Shown: in pieces, positions 28,338 to 37,109 of the stretch
Position numbering within the stretch: position 1 is the stretch's first letter
How the letters are laid out: every line of letters starts with the position of its first letter
Assembly: GCF_007830615.1 (NCBI RefSeq)
Contig: NZ_VLLI01000018.1
Coordinates: 51,760 to 115,759 of the forward strand
Reading direction: 5' to 3'
Origin: Mucilaginibacter frigoritolerans
GTDB taxonomy: Bacteria; Bacteroidota; Bacteroidia; Sphingobacteriales; Sphingobacteriaceae
Length of the DNA stretch: 64,000 bases
Program-made: the position numbers and the translations under genes
The notes under the pieces: generated by a model
The model's input: the letters and a program-made list of their open reading frames with translations, nothing else
Database searches by the model: none
What the model was told of the DNA's origin: nothing

Positions 28338-28886
28338 TTGAAAAAATTCATTGCTGCATCGTTGCTTGCTATCTACCTGTTTAACATAGGTGGTCAGCTT
28401 ATCATGCATCAATATTTCGCCTATCTTACCGACAGGTACTTTAATCAGCAGGTAAGTAAAGGGTTTTATAACATCAACGATCTTACAGAAGTTGCCTTGC
28501 CGGTAAATATGCCCAATATTGCCGATTGGAAAAACTATGAAAACGTAACGGGCCAGATTCAGTTTGGTGATGCCAGTTACAACTATGTAAAAATGAAAAT
28601 CACCAGGCACACTTTATATTTAATGTGTGTGCCTAATTACAGCGCCACTCGCCTGTTAAACCAAAACATCATCAACGCCAAACAAACCAAAAATATCCCT
28701 GTACCCAAAAAGGATCATGTTCCTTATGGTAAACTAACGGTGCTGGGTAATTTTAACTTCACCTTTTCTCAATTCGCATTTTATTCCTTTTTTAAAACTA
28801 TACCCTTGCAGAATGCTCAACCTGCACAACAGTTGGCTTTCCGCTTTCTCACTATCCCTGATCAGCCACCACGGCTTTCTTGCTAA
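28338..28886 (+). CDS. Small secreted protein, paralogue A1, TTG start
   Basis: This 182-residue protein begins at a TTG (MKKFIAASLLAIYLFNIGGQ) with a signal or anchor segment in residues 3-22. It continues with YNINDLTEV, NMPNIADWKNY, SYNYVKMKIT, YLMCVPNY and IPVPKKDHVPYGK, and ends after PDQPPRLSC. A2 at 30276 matches 82 of the first 132 residues without a gap by hand count and also starts with TTG. The C-terminal parts differ except for a P-x-QPP. I have no named family for it. It opens the paralogue cluster at 28.3-35.6 kb. Confidence 0.75.
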   Translation: MKKFIAASLLAIYLFNIGGQLIMHQYFAYLTDRYFNQQVSKGFYNINDLTEVALPVNMPNIADWKNYENVTGQIQFGDASYNYVKMKITRHTLYLMCVPNYSATRLLNQNIINAKQTKNIPVPKKDHVPYGKLTVLGNFNFTFSQFAFYSFFKTIPLQNAQPAQQLAFRFLTIPDQPPRLSC

Positions 28887-29044
28887 TTTTTATTCCATTT
28901 TTTAATTAACATTCAATTTTCAATGGCCGGTTATCAGCCATCTGATCAATGCCGAAGTTTATTTTAAAGCAATTATCATGGGCTGGTTTTTATCGGCCTA
29001 AAAAAACCATTAAGGCTTAGTAATTAATAATTAAACCTGTAAAT

Positions 29045-29623
29045 ATGCCACACATTAATTTACCAAAGGAATTTCCTGGTATCCGGAGCCTTTTTATGTT
29101 TCGGCCAGAAACTGCCGCACCTTTAAACCATTTGGTACAAACCTTATTGCATAATCCGCATCCAAGCTTAAGCGCAGGAGAGCGGGAGTTAATTGCTACT
29201 TACGTATCCGGTTTAAATACCTGTAAATATTGTTGCAGCATTCACGGCGCAATAGCGCAACATCAGCTAGGCAACAATGCCCAAATTGTAAAGCAAGTAC
29301 TGGACAATCCGGATACCGCACCTATAAGCAGCAAACTAAAGGCTCTTTTAAAAATTGCTGCTAAAGTACAAAGCGGGGGTAAAAATGTGATTGCTTCAGA
29401 TATTGATCTGGCCCGAAACGAAGGAGCAACAGATATTGAAATTCATGATACCGTGTTAATAGCAGCAGCCTTTTGCATGTACAACCGCTACGTTGATGGC
29501 CTGGCCACCTGGCAGCCCGATGATGCTGCACTTTACGACAAAATGGGTGAACAACGTGCCCGCGAAGGGTATTTAACAGCCCCTTTTAAAGTAACAGAGG
29601 TGACTGATACTATAAACAGTTGA
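29045..29623 (+). CDS. Carboxymuconolactone decarboxylase/AhpD-like protein, paralogue B1
   Basis: This 192-residue all-alpha peroxidase-related protein has the AhpD-type motif: Glu at SAGERELIA, then Cys60, Cys63 and His67 in NTCKYCCSIHGA (C-x2-C-x3-H). AhpD-like proteins use the Cys pair for peroxide or disulfide chemistry. An extra Cys64 sits between the two key residues. The C-terminal half carries DIEIHDTVLIAAAFCMYNRY. B2 follows 47 bp downstream. Substrate and electron donor are unknown. Confidence 0.85.
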   Translation: MPHINLPKEFPGIRSLFMFRPETAAPLNHLVQTLLHNPHPSLSAGERELIATYVSGLNTCKYCCSIHGAIAQHQLGNNAQIVKQVLDNPDTAPISSKLKALLKIAAKVQSGGKNVIASDIDLARNEGATDIEIHDTVLIAAAFCMYNRYVDGLATWQPDDAALYDKMGEQRAREGYLTAPFKVTEVTDTINS

Positions 29624-29670
29624 TTATTTAAAAGAAGCTAAACCTAACTAACTTAATAAACTAACCAACC

Positions 29671-30210
29671 ATGGCACATATAAAATTATTAAATGAGGAA
29701 TTACCGGGCATAGTAGGCTTACTAAACTACCGCCCTGAAACCGGCAAACCATTAACAGATCTGGCAGAAGTTTTACTCCGTGGGCCATCAAGCCTGAGTA
29801 GCGGAGAGAGAGAAATCATTGCTGCATCAGTTTCTTATTGGAATGGATGCCATTTTTGTCATACCTCGCATGCTGCGGCAGCGGCGGCTCATTTAAAATC
29901 GGGCTTAAGCCTCATAGATGATATTAAGGCAGGCTTACCTCAAACACCTGTTTCGGATAAATTAAGGGCGCTGCTACATATTGCCCATCAGGTACAACGC
30001 AATGGCAAAAATGTTACTGAAGAAGACATTACCGAAACGCGTGAATTTGGTGCAACAGATATTGAGATTCATGATACAGTATTAATTGCAGCCGCTTTTT
30101 GCATGTATAACCGCTATGTAGACGGATTGGGTACATGGGCACCCGGCCCCAATGAAGCTTATGCCGAAATGGGCGAACGAATGGCCCATGTAGGATACGG
30201 AAAATTTTAA
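29671..30210 (+). CDS. Carboxymuconolactone decarboxylase/AhpD-like protein, paralogue B2
   Basis: This 179-residue paralogue of B1 shares LPGI near the start, SSGEREIIAA, Cys60, Cys63 and His67 in NGCHFCHTSHAA, and the same DIEIHDTVLIAAAFCMYNRY block. The redox motif is complete. It is 47 bp after B1 and 65 bp before A2, so the four genes A1-B1-B2-A2 probably form one transcription unit. The likely role is antioxidant or thiol-disulfide chemistry by family; the partner is unknown. Confidence 0.85.
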   Translation: MAHIKLLNEELPGIVGLLNYRPETGKPLTDLAEVLLRGPSSLSSGEREIIAASVSYWNGCHFCHTSHAAAAAAHLKSGLSLIDDIKAGLPQTPVSDKLRALLHIAHQVQRNGKNVTEEDITETREFGATDIEIHDTVLIAAAFCMYNRYVDGLGTWAPGPNEAYAEMGERMAHVGYGKF

Positions 30211-30275
30211 TTTGAAGTGATCAGGATAGGATATTTACCGATTTTCTATCCTGATAGCCTCACAAAACCAACAAA

Positions 30276-30830
30276 TTGAAAAAACTAATTGCCATAACAT
30301 TATTATTTATCCACCTGTATAACATAGGTGGGCAATTGGCATTTTATCAATATTTGGTTTATAAATCTGATAGGTTTTTTAATGAGCAGATTAACAAAAA
30401 CCTTTATAACATTGATGATCTTACAGAAGTAAAAATCCCTATGAACATGCCCAATGTGGCCGATTGGAAAAACTACATTAATTTAAATGGGGAGGTCAGG
30501 TTTAAAAATTCAAGTTATAACTATGTAAAGATCAAAATTACCCATGATGCCGTTTACCTGATGTGCATCCCTAATTATGAAACCACCCATCTGTCTGGTC
30601 AAAATATAATTAACGCCAGGCAGATAAAAGACATTCCTGTTCCCCACAAAGAGCATGTACCTTTTGGCAAAATTATTTTAATGACCTATAACCACCCGGT
30701 TATACACTATACGTTCATAATGCCCTTAATCATTTTACAAAAGGAAATCCAAACAGATCATTCTGTAATTCTCCATTCCTTTATCAGTGGCCCCGGCCAG
30801 CCTCCGGATAGCATACCTTCAATTTCATAA
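30276..30830 (+). CDS. Small secreted protein, paralogue A2, TTG start
   Basis: The protein has 184 residues from a TTG (MKKLIAITLLFIHLYNIGGQ). It keeps the core of A1: SDRFFN, YNIDDLTEV, NMPNVADWKNY, SYNYVKIKIT, YLMCIPNY, IPVPHKEHVPFGK, and ends GPGQPPDSIPSIS. The N-terminus is one hydrophobic helix, so it is exported or anchored with the domain outside the cytoplasm. The single conserved Cys97 (LMC) and the Met residues of NMPN are candidate ligands but this is speculative. It flanks the B pair on the opposite side from A1. Confidence 0.75.
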   Translation: MKKLIAITLLFIHLYNIGGQLAFYQYLVYKSDRFFNEQINKNLYNIDDLTEVKIPMNMPNVADWKNYINLNGEVRFKNSSYNYVKIKITHDAVYLMCIPNYETTHLSGQNIINARQIKDIPVPHKEHVPFGKIILMTYNHPVIHYTFIMPLIILQKEIQTDHSVILHSFISGPGQPPDSIPSIS

Positions 30831-30953
30831 ACTATAAACATCTTCAGTATCAAAATATAGACCAGCATAAAGTAATATGTCCTTTTGCTGAAGGTTGATT
30901 TAGTTTAGATCCTATTTATAAGAAACCTCAAAAATCTATTTAAGAAAAAAACA

Positions 30954-33242
30954 ATGCCTATCCCCTTTAAATTTCAGGATGCAGGCATGAAAGAATTTAA
31001 TAAAATGAAAAGCAAAAAAATTGCAGGAACAGCTCTTCTGGTATTCGGAATGGCTATAACATTATTTTCCTGCCACGATTCATCTCATCAGCAAATGGTT
31101 AACATTCTTGCGGAGTTGAATAAAAGAAATAGCAGTTTCTCCAATCCATTTAGCCCTGAAAGCAAAATGGCGCATTGCGATTCAATGCTTAAACTGCCCG
31201 GCAACCAGCACAACATGTGGCTATTGAATTTAAAAGCCTCACTTGCCCTAAAAGTAGGCAAGGAAGAACAATCTGTTAACACGTACCAGGAGCTGATAAG
31301 AAAAACAGATTATATGGGTTTAGATGCCATGATGCCCGACGTAGGTATTGCCTATATGCGCCTTGGTGAACGCAGCAATTGCATGCTTAATCATAATGGA
31401 GCATCATGTGTATTTCCTATAAAGGATGGTGGTGTACATGTCCTCAAAACAGGATCAACCAAAGCCATTGAAACATACGAAACAATATTAACCAATCACC
31501 CGGACGATCTGGAATCAAAATGGTTGCTCAACATCGCATTTATGACCCTTGGCGGCTATCCAAAGGATGTGCCCAAACAGTTTTTAATACCCGGCTTAAA
31601 TGCCGACACTGCATTTAAAGTAAAGCCATTTACCGATATGGCAGCCGATCTTGGTCTTAATATAAATGGAAAAGCCGGTGGCGTAATTATTGATGATTTT
31701 AATAACGATGGCTACCTGGATATCGTTACTTCCGGCTGGGGTTTGGGCGACCCGATGCATTACTTCCAAAATAATAAAGACGGAACTTTCAGCGATTTAA
31801 CAGAGCAAAGCGGACTTAAAGGCATTACCGGCGGCTTAAACATTCAGCAAACTGATTATAATAACGATGGCAATACCGATATTTTTGTTTTACGCGGCGC
31901 CTGGAACACAATGGGCTTCGGTAATCAGCCAAGTTCATTGCTGCGCAACAACGGCGATGGCACATTTACTGATGTTACTATCTCAAGCGGACTGCTCTAC
32001 TATCAGCCTACGCAAGCTGCTGTTTGGGCCGACTTTAACAACGACGGATGGCTGGACGTTTTTATCGGTACAGAAAACTCCGGACGAATGGATGCGGATG
32101 GCACCCACACCTGTATGCTTTACTTAAATAATCACGACGGCACTTTTACCGAAGTTGCACAAAAGGCACATTGTGATATCAAGTCGTATGTAAAAGGTGT
32201 AACCGCTGCCGATTATAATAACGATGGATGGCCAGATATTTTTATCTCAACCTTTAATGGTAAAAAGTATCTGCTAAAAAACAAAGGCAAATCAGGAATG
32301 GGTGTCGATTTTGAGGATGTTACCGCCAAATCGGGAATTGACAAAAATACAAGAGGCACTTTTACTACCTGGTTTTTTGATTATAACAACGATGGATGGC
32401 CAGATATTTTGGTAAGTGATTACCATTTCAACAAAAGCCTGGCTTATTATGCCGGAGCGGAAGGAATGGGCAAACCCGAACCCAATGCCGGCAATGTTTA
32501 TCTGTACCGCAACAATCACGATGGCACTTTTACCGATGTAACCAAAGAAACCGGCCTAAATAAAGTGGTGTACAGCATGGGGGGCAACTTTGGCGATATT
32601 GATAATGACGGCTATCCTGACATGTATTTTGGAACCGGCAATCCTGACTTTAAATCGCTGGTACCCAATAAACTATTTAAAAACATTGACGGTAAAAGGT
32701 TTGCCGATGTTACCACTTCATCACGTACAGGCAATTTGCAAAAAGGGCATGGCGTAGCTCTTGCTGACTTAAGAAACACCGGCACACAGGATATTTTTAT
32801 TGAAATGGGAGGTGCCTACGTTGGCGATTCATACACCAGTTCGTTATATGTTAACCCCGGGCAGAGTAATAACAACTTTATCAGCCTAAAGCTTGAAGGG
32901 GTAAAAGCGAACAGGCCCGCAATAGGTAGCCATATCAAAGTAACTTTTACAGAGAATGGAGTTAAGCGCAGTGTTTATAAGGATGTAAACTCCGGCGGCA
33001 GTTTTGGATCATCACCCTTGCGGCAAGAACTGGGAATAGGCCAGGCAAAATTGATTGATGATATTGAAATCAGGTGGGCCGGTAGCAATACCATTCAGCA
33101 TTTTAAAAATGTTAAACCAAACCAGTTTCTGCATATAACCGAAGGAGATAACAATCCAGAGGTTATCAACCTCAAAAAACTAACATTTAAACACAAACCA
33201 CAGGCACCTATGTGTATGCCGATGGTTACTGCTTTAAAATAA
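30954..33242 (+). CDS. FG-GAP/VCBS-repeat ASPIC/UnbV lipoprotein, paralogue C1
   Basis: This is a lipoprotein of about 762 residues. In-frame ATGs at 30954, 30987 and 31005 are possible; the later ones put the leader MKSKKIAGTALL and lipobox LFSC closer to the N-terminus. A helical TPR-like region (about 40-200) holds the conserved segment RSNCMLNHNGASCVFPIKDG. It is followed by a beta-propeller of at least six FG-GAP repeats with calcium-loop motifs such as DFNNDGYLD, DYNNDGNTD, DFNNDGWLD and DIDNDGYPD, then a C-terminal ASPIC/UnbV domain and the tail APMCMPMVTALK. The role is unknown; such propellers usually bind proteins or glycans at the cell surface. Confidence 0.88.
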   Translation: MPIPFKFQDAGMKEFNKMKSKKIAGTALLVFGMAITLFSCHDSSHQQMVNILAELNKRNSSFSNPFSPESKMAHCDSMLKLPGNQHNMWLLNLKASLALKVGKEEQSVNTYQELIRKTDYMGLDAMMPDVGIAYMRLGERSNCMLNHNGASCVFPIKDGGVHVLKTGSTKAIETYETILTNHPDDLESKWLLNIAFMTLGGYPKDVPKQFLIPGLNADTAFKVKPFTDMAADLGLNINGKAGGVIIDDFNNDGYLDIVTSGWGLGDPMHYFQNNKDGTFSDLTEQSGLKGITGGLNIQQTDYNNDGNTDIFVLRGAWNTMGFGNQPSSLLRNNGDGTFTDVTISSGLLYYQPTQAAVWADFNNDGWLDVFIGTENSGRMDADGTHTCMLYLNNHDGTFTEVAQKAHCDIKSYVKGVTAADYNNDGWPDIFISTFNGKKYLLKNKGKSGMGVDFEDVTAKSGIDKNTRGTFTTWFFDYNNDGWPDILVSDYHFNKSLAYYAGAEGMGKPEPNAGNVYLYRNNHDGTFTDVTKETGLNKVVYSMGGNFGDIDNDGYPDMYFGTGNPDFKSLVPNKLFKNIDGKRFADVTTSSRTGNLQKGHGVALADLRNTGTQDIFIEMGGAYVGDSYTSSLYVNPGQSNNNFISLKLEGVKANRPAIGSHIKVTFTENGVKRSVYKDVNSGGSFGSSPLRQELGIGQAKLIDDIEIRWAGSNTIQHFKNVKPNQFLHITEGDNNPEVINLKKLTFKHKPQAPMCMPMVTALK

Positions 33243-33318
33243 AATTAATCGAAAGTATCATCTGGCTTGCTCCGAGCAGGTAATAATGTGAGGCATCCGG
33301 ATCATAAGAAATTGATGT

Positions 33319-35562
33319 ATGATAAACATAAAAAAGATTTCAGGCTGCGTTGTTTTGTTTGTATGGATGATAACAATCATCTCCTGCCACGACTCGTCGC
33401 ACCAGCAAATGATCAATATCCTTGCTCAATTAAATAAAAGGAACAACAGTCCATTAAATCCATTTAGTCCTGAAGCAAAAGTTGTTCAATGCGATTCGTT
33501 TCTTACAAAAATCCCCGGCAATAGTAACAACCCCAGCGTACTTACTGCAAAGGCGGGGCTTTTACTCAAAGTAGGCCGGGAAGAAGAAGCCGTTAAGATT
33601 TACGAAAGGCTCATTAAACGAACCGATTTTATGTCGATAGATGCTATGATGCCTGATATTGGCCTGGCTTACATGCGTCTTGGTGAGCGCAGCAATTGCA
33701 TGCTGAATCATAACGGTGAATCTTGCATCTTCCCTATAAAAGACGGCGGTGTACACCTCATCAAAACAGGATCCTCCAAGGCCATTGAAACTTATGAATC
33801 GGTTTTAAAAAGCCATCCTGAAGACCTCAGTTCTCGCTGGTTGCTTAATATCGCGTTTATGACTTTAGGAGGTTACCCAAAAAATGTACCCAAAGAATAC
33901 TTAATTCCAGGTCTGGATGCCGACACTGCATTTAAAGTAAAACCTTTTAACGATATGGCTGCCGATTTAGGCCTGAATATTAATGGCCGGGCTGGTGGTG
34001 TAATTGTGGATGATTTTAATAATGATGGATATCTGGATATTGTAACCTCCGGCTGGGGGCTTGATGATGCCATGCACTATTTTCAGAATAATAAAGACGG
34101 CACATTTAGTGACATGACGGAGCATAGCGGTTTAAAGGGCATTACGGGTGGTTTAAACATTCAGCAAACTGATTACAACAATGATGGCAACACAGACATT
34201 TTTGTATTAAGGGGCGCCTGGAATCAGCAAGGATTTGGCAACCAGCCCAGCTCTTTACTCAGGAATAATGGTGATGGCACTTTTACCGACGTAACCATAC
34301 CCAGCGGCTTATTATTTTTTCATCCCACACAAACAGCAGTATGGGCCGATTTTAATAATGATGGCTGGCTGGATGTGTTTATAGGTGCCGAAAACATTGG
34401 TGGAGCAGATACCAGCGGCGTTCATACCTGCATGCTGTACATTAATAATCACGATGGCACATTTACCAATGTGGCAGAAAGTGCCCATTGCAATATCACA
34501 TCGTTTGTGAAAGGTGTAGCCTCGGCTGATTTTAATAACGATGGATGGGCGGATATATTTATATCAACGTTAGACGGTAAAAAGCATCTATTAAAAAACC
34601 TGGGCAAACCAGGAATGAATGTAGATTTTGAAGATGTTACCGAACAATCCGGAATCAGCAAAAATAAGCGCGGTACTTTTACCACCTGGTTTTATGATTA
34701 TAATAACGACGGCTGGCCCGACATTATGGTAAGCGATTACGATTACAGGATTAATAGCTTGGGCTACTATGCTGCAGAAAAAGCTTTAGGAAAACCAACT
34801 GAAGGGGCGGGAAATGTTTACCTGTACCGAAATAATCACGATGGTACATTTACAGATGTTACGAAGGAAACAGGGCTCGATAAGGTGGTATACAGCATGG
34901 GTGCCAATTTTGGTGATATTGATAATGACGGCTACCTGGATATGTATTTCGGCACCGGCAATCCTGATTTCAGGTCGCTTATACCTAACAAGATGTTTAA
35001 AAACATAGGCGGCAAAACATTTGCAGATGTTACCATATCATCTCGCACAGGCAATTTACAAAAGGGGCATGGCGTAGCATTTGCCGATTTCAGGAACAAT
35101 GGCACACAGGATATTTTTATTGAAATGGGTGGCGCATTCAGAGGCGATTCATACACCAGTTCGCTATATGTAAACCCAGGACAGAGTAATAACAACTTTA
35201 TCAGCCTAAAACTGGAAGGAGTAAAAGCCAACAGGGCCGCAATAGGCAGCCGCATCAAAGTAACCTTTACAGAGAACGGTGTTAAACGTAGTGTTTATAA
35301 AGATGTAAACTCCGGTGGCAGTTTTGGCTCATCACCCCTTCGGCAGGAACTTGGAATAGGTCAGGCAAAATTGATTGATGATATAGAGATCAGGTGGGCC
35401 GGCAGCAACACTATCCAACATTTTAAAAATGTTAGCCCCAATCAGTTCCTGCATATTACAGAAGGCGATAATCATGCAGAGGTTATTCACCTAAAAAAAC
35501 TAACTTTCAAACACAAGCTTCAGGCACCTATGTGCATGCCCATGGTTACGGCCTTAAAATAA
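33319..35562 (+). CDS. FG-GAP/VCBS-repeat ASPIC/UnbV lipoprotein, paralogue C2
   Basis: This 747-residue tandem duplicate of C1 has a lipobox at IISC (after MINIKKISGCVVLFVWMITI). Same plan: TPR-like part with RSNCMLNHNGESCIFPIKDG, FG-GAP propeller with repeated D-x-N-x-D-G-x-x-D loops, ASPIC/UnbV domain, and the tail APMCMPMVTALK. The last about 139 residues differ from C1 at only 7 positions while the N-terminal third is much more diverged. This suggests gene conversion or strong constraint on the C-terminal domain. It is 76 bp after C1 and likely co-transcribed. Confidence 0.88.
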   Translation: MINIKKISGCVVLFVWMITIISCHDSSHQQMINILAQLNKRNNSPLNPFSPEAKVVQCDSFLTKIPGNSNNPSVLTAKAGLLLKVGREEEAVKIYERLIKRTDFMSIDAMMPDIGLAYMRLGERSNCMLNHNGESCIFPIKDGGVHLIKTGSSKAIETYESVLKSHPEDLSSRWLLNIAFMTLGGYPKNVPKEYLIPGLDADTAFKVKPFNDMAADLGLNINGRAGGVIVDDFNNDGYLDIVTSGWGLDDAMHYFQNNKDGTFSDMTEHSGLKGITGGLNIQQTDYNNDGNTDIFVLRGAWNQQGFGNQPSSLLRNNGDGTFTDVTIPSGLLFFHPTQTAVWADFNNDGWLDVFIGAENIGGADTSGVHTCMLYINNHDGTFTNVAESAHCNITSFVKGVASADFNNDGWADIFISTLDGKKHLLKNLGKPGMNVDFEDVTEQSGISKNKRGTFTTWFYDYNNDGWPDIMVSDYDYRINSLGYYAAEKALGKPTEGAGNVYLYRNNHDGTFTDVTKETGLDKVVYSMGANFGDIDNDGYLDMYFGTGNPDFRSLIPNKMFKNIGGKTFADVTISSRTGNLQKGHGVAFADFRNNGTQDIFIEMGGAFRGDSYTSSLYVNPGQSNNNFISLKLEGVKANRAAIGSRIKVTFTENGVKRSVYKDVNSGGSFGSSPLRQELGIGQAKLIDDIEIRWAGSNTIQHFKNVSPNQFLHITEGDNHAEVIHLKKLTFKHKLQAPMCMPMVTALK

Positions 35563-35704
35563 ATCTGTTTACAATATATTTTGTCATCGCCAATAATAAA
35601 GCAACTGCATCACTAAAAATAAGTTAAAGAAACAGTTATGAGTTTATATTGTTAAATATATATGTTACATTTATAATATTATAACCATTAAAACCATACT
35701 GAAA

Positions 35705-36088
35705 ATGAAAAGAGTTTTGTTAATATGCTGTTTGTTTATTGGAGTAACAATAGCATGCCACGCGCAAACCAGCTCCGCAAATAATCCTGTTGAAAAAGCA
35801 AAAGGATTACAAAAACAATTAAAACTGAGTGATGGACAAACCTCTAAAGTTGCAGCTATTTACAAGGAGTCGGCAGAAAAGTTTGATAAAATCAAAACTC
35901 AGGATCATGGAAATACCGATAAAATGTTAGCTGATGTTGGCCCGTTAAGAACCGCAACCATTAAAAAAATAAAAGCAATATTAACCCCGACACAAGCCAT
36001 CAAATATGATAAGCTGGTAACTGATTCTAAAAACTCCACTTTAAACGGTGGTTGGAGTGATGGATGGAGTTCGGCTGAGGCAAAGTAA
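35705..36088 (+). CDS. Small exported LTxxQ-like helical protein
   Basis: The protein has 127 residues with a signal peptide ending at ACHAQ. The mature part is helical, with KQLKLSDGQTSKVAAIYKES and ILTPTQAIKYDKL, echoing the LTxxQ periplasmic-protein pattern (Spy/CpxP-like) common as small exported proteins in Bacteroidota. It ends in a Gly/Ser/Trp-rich tail. Likely an envelope stress or chaperone-type protein by resemblance only. It is followed by a strong bidirectional terminator. Confidence 0.75.
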   Translation: MKRVLLICCLFIGVTIACHAQTSSANNPVEKAKGLQKQLKLSDGQTSKVAAIYKESAEKFDKIKTQDHGNTDKMLADVGPLRTATIKKIKAILTPTQAIKYDKLVTDSKNSTLNGGWSDGWSSAEAK

Positions 36089-36110
36089 TTGAATAATAAG
36101 ATATTTAAAT

Positions 36111-36138
36111 AAAAAAGCGGTTCATTAACCGCTTTTTT
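36111..36138. terminator. Bidirectional intrinsic terminator
   Basis: AAAAAA then GCGGTT (36117-36122), loop CATT, AACCGC (36127-36132), TTTTTT. It lies between the convergent LTxxQ-like gene and the lipoprotein gene and works for both strands. Confidence 0.92.
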
Positions 36139-36159
36139 ATTTAGTAACATTTTTCAAAA

Positions 36160-36612
36160 CTACTTCACCCGCACATATTTCTCAATAATCACCCTGTTTA
36201 TATTTTCCTTCTCCACTTTTTCCAATCCTTTTTGTATAAGCGTATCGCCTTTAAAAGTAATGGTAAAATCGAACGATTTGCCTTCCCAGTTTTTGTCTTT
36301 ATAATAGTCAAGATGTTCTGTGTATTTATCTCCCTCAATAGTATAAGAACCACCTCCGGCATCAAAATTATTGGATGAATCTTTTGGCGTTTTAAGGTTA
36401 TGGATTAAAAAGGCAAAATGAGAATCATTAATAATTTTTATCATATGCAGGTTTTGAGTATAGTCGGTAACTACACTTGATCCTTTGGTAATTTCGGTAT
36501 GGCTTAACAGTTGCCAGGTACCTGCCACCGGGCTGTCAGGCTTGGCCTTGTATTCGCAGGCTGAAAGTAAACAAGCAATTACTAATGTTGTGGTGAGAAC
36601 AATTGATTTCAT
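36160..36612 (-). CDS. Lipocalin-like lipoprotein
   Basis: From the ATG at 36612 the protein has 150 residues with leader MKSIVLTTTLVIACLLSAC, a clear lipobox LLSAC. A further in-frame ATG at 36642 would add ten residues before the leader and is less likely. The mature domain begins AGTWQLLSHTEI, the N-terminal signature of lipocalin-like domains, and ends in beta strands with VIIEKYVRVK. Function unknown. Confidence 0.75.
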   Translation of the reverse strand: MKSIVLTTTLVIACLLSACEYKAKPDSPVAGTWQLLSHTEITKGSSVVTDYTQNLHMIKIINDSHFAFLIHNLKTPKDSSNNFDAGGGSYTIEGDKYTEHLDYYKDKNWEGKSFDFTITFKGDTLIQKGLEKVEKENINRVIIEKYVRVK

Positions 36613-36785
36613 GTAATAATTTGGTTTATAATTGAATAACAATAATAATAAAAAATCTTCAGGAAGATATTGTATCGTTTTATTTCCTCAAAAAACAGCA
36701 TTCCGAAAAACTTAAACCATGCACAGCATGTTTCCAAAACCCAAACACCTTAATTATTGTTAATAATGATATCAAATTAAAAGCC

Positions 36786-37016
36786 ATAAAAAACAAACTC
36801 ATCATATTAACCCTATCAGCAGGCATATGTATTTTTACAGCCTGCTCCGGCGATCAAACGGCACGAACCGGTAAAGACACCGTGAACAATCGTTTTGGGG
36901 TAACAAAAGATACTTCTAAGATGGATACCAGCAAAATAACCAGTGGAGACAACAGTGCCGCAGGTGGTTCAAATCTGGTTAAGGATACTTCAAAAAAACA
37001 AACCCCTAAGCAGTAG
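36786..37016 (+). CDS. Small lipoprotein with non-standard start (ATA) or lost start codon
   Basis: The frame from 36786 to the TAG at 37014-37016 encodes 76 residues: IKNKLIILTLSAGICIFTAC is a complete lipoprotein leader with lipobox FTAC, followed by a hydrophilic Lys/Thr/Ser/Asp-rich chain ending KKQTPKQ. The codon where ATG is expected is ATA. No in-frame ATG, GTG or TTG precedes it, only ATT codons. Either translation starts at ATA or ATT, or the gene lost its start by one base change. The reading frame itself is intact. Confidence 0.55.
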   Translation: MKNKLIILTLSAGICIFTACSGDQTARTGKDTVNNRFGVTKDTSKMDTSKITSGDNSAAGGSNLVKDTSKKQTPKQ

Positions 37017-37109
37017 GCAAGCGGTATTTATCCCGATAATTTTTCACCAATTTTTGCACGGTTATTTTATAAAGCCCAGTAAACAATTGGGTGAAACGAT
37101 AAATTACTT

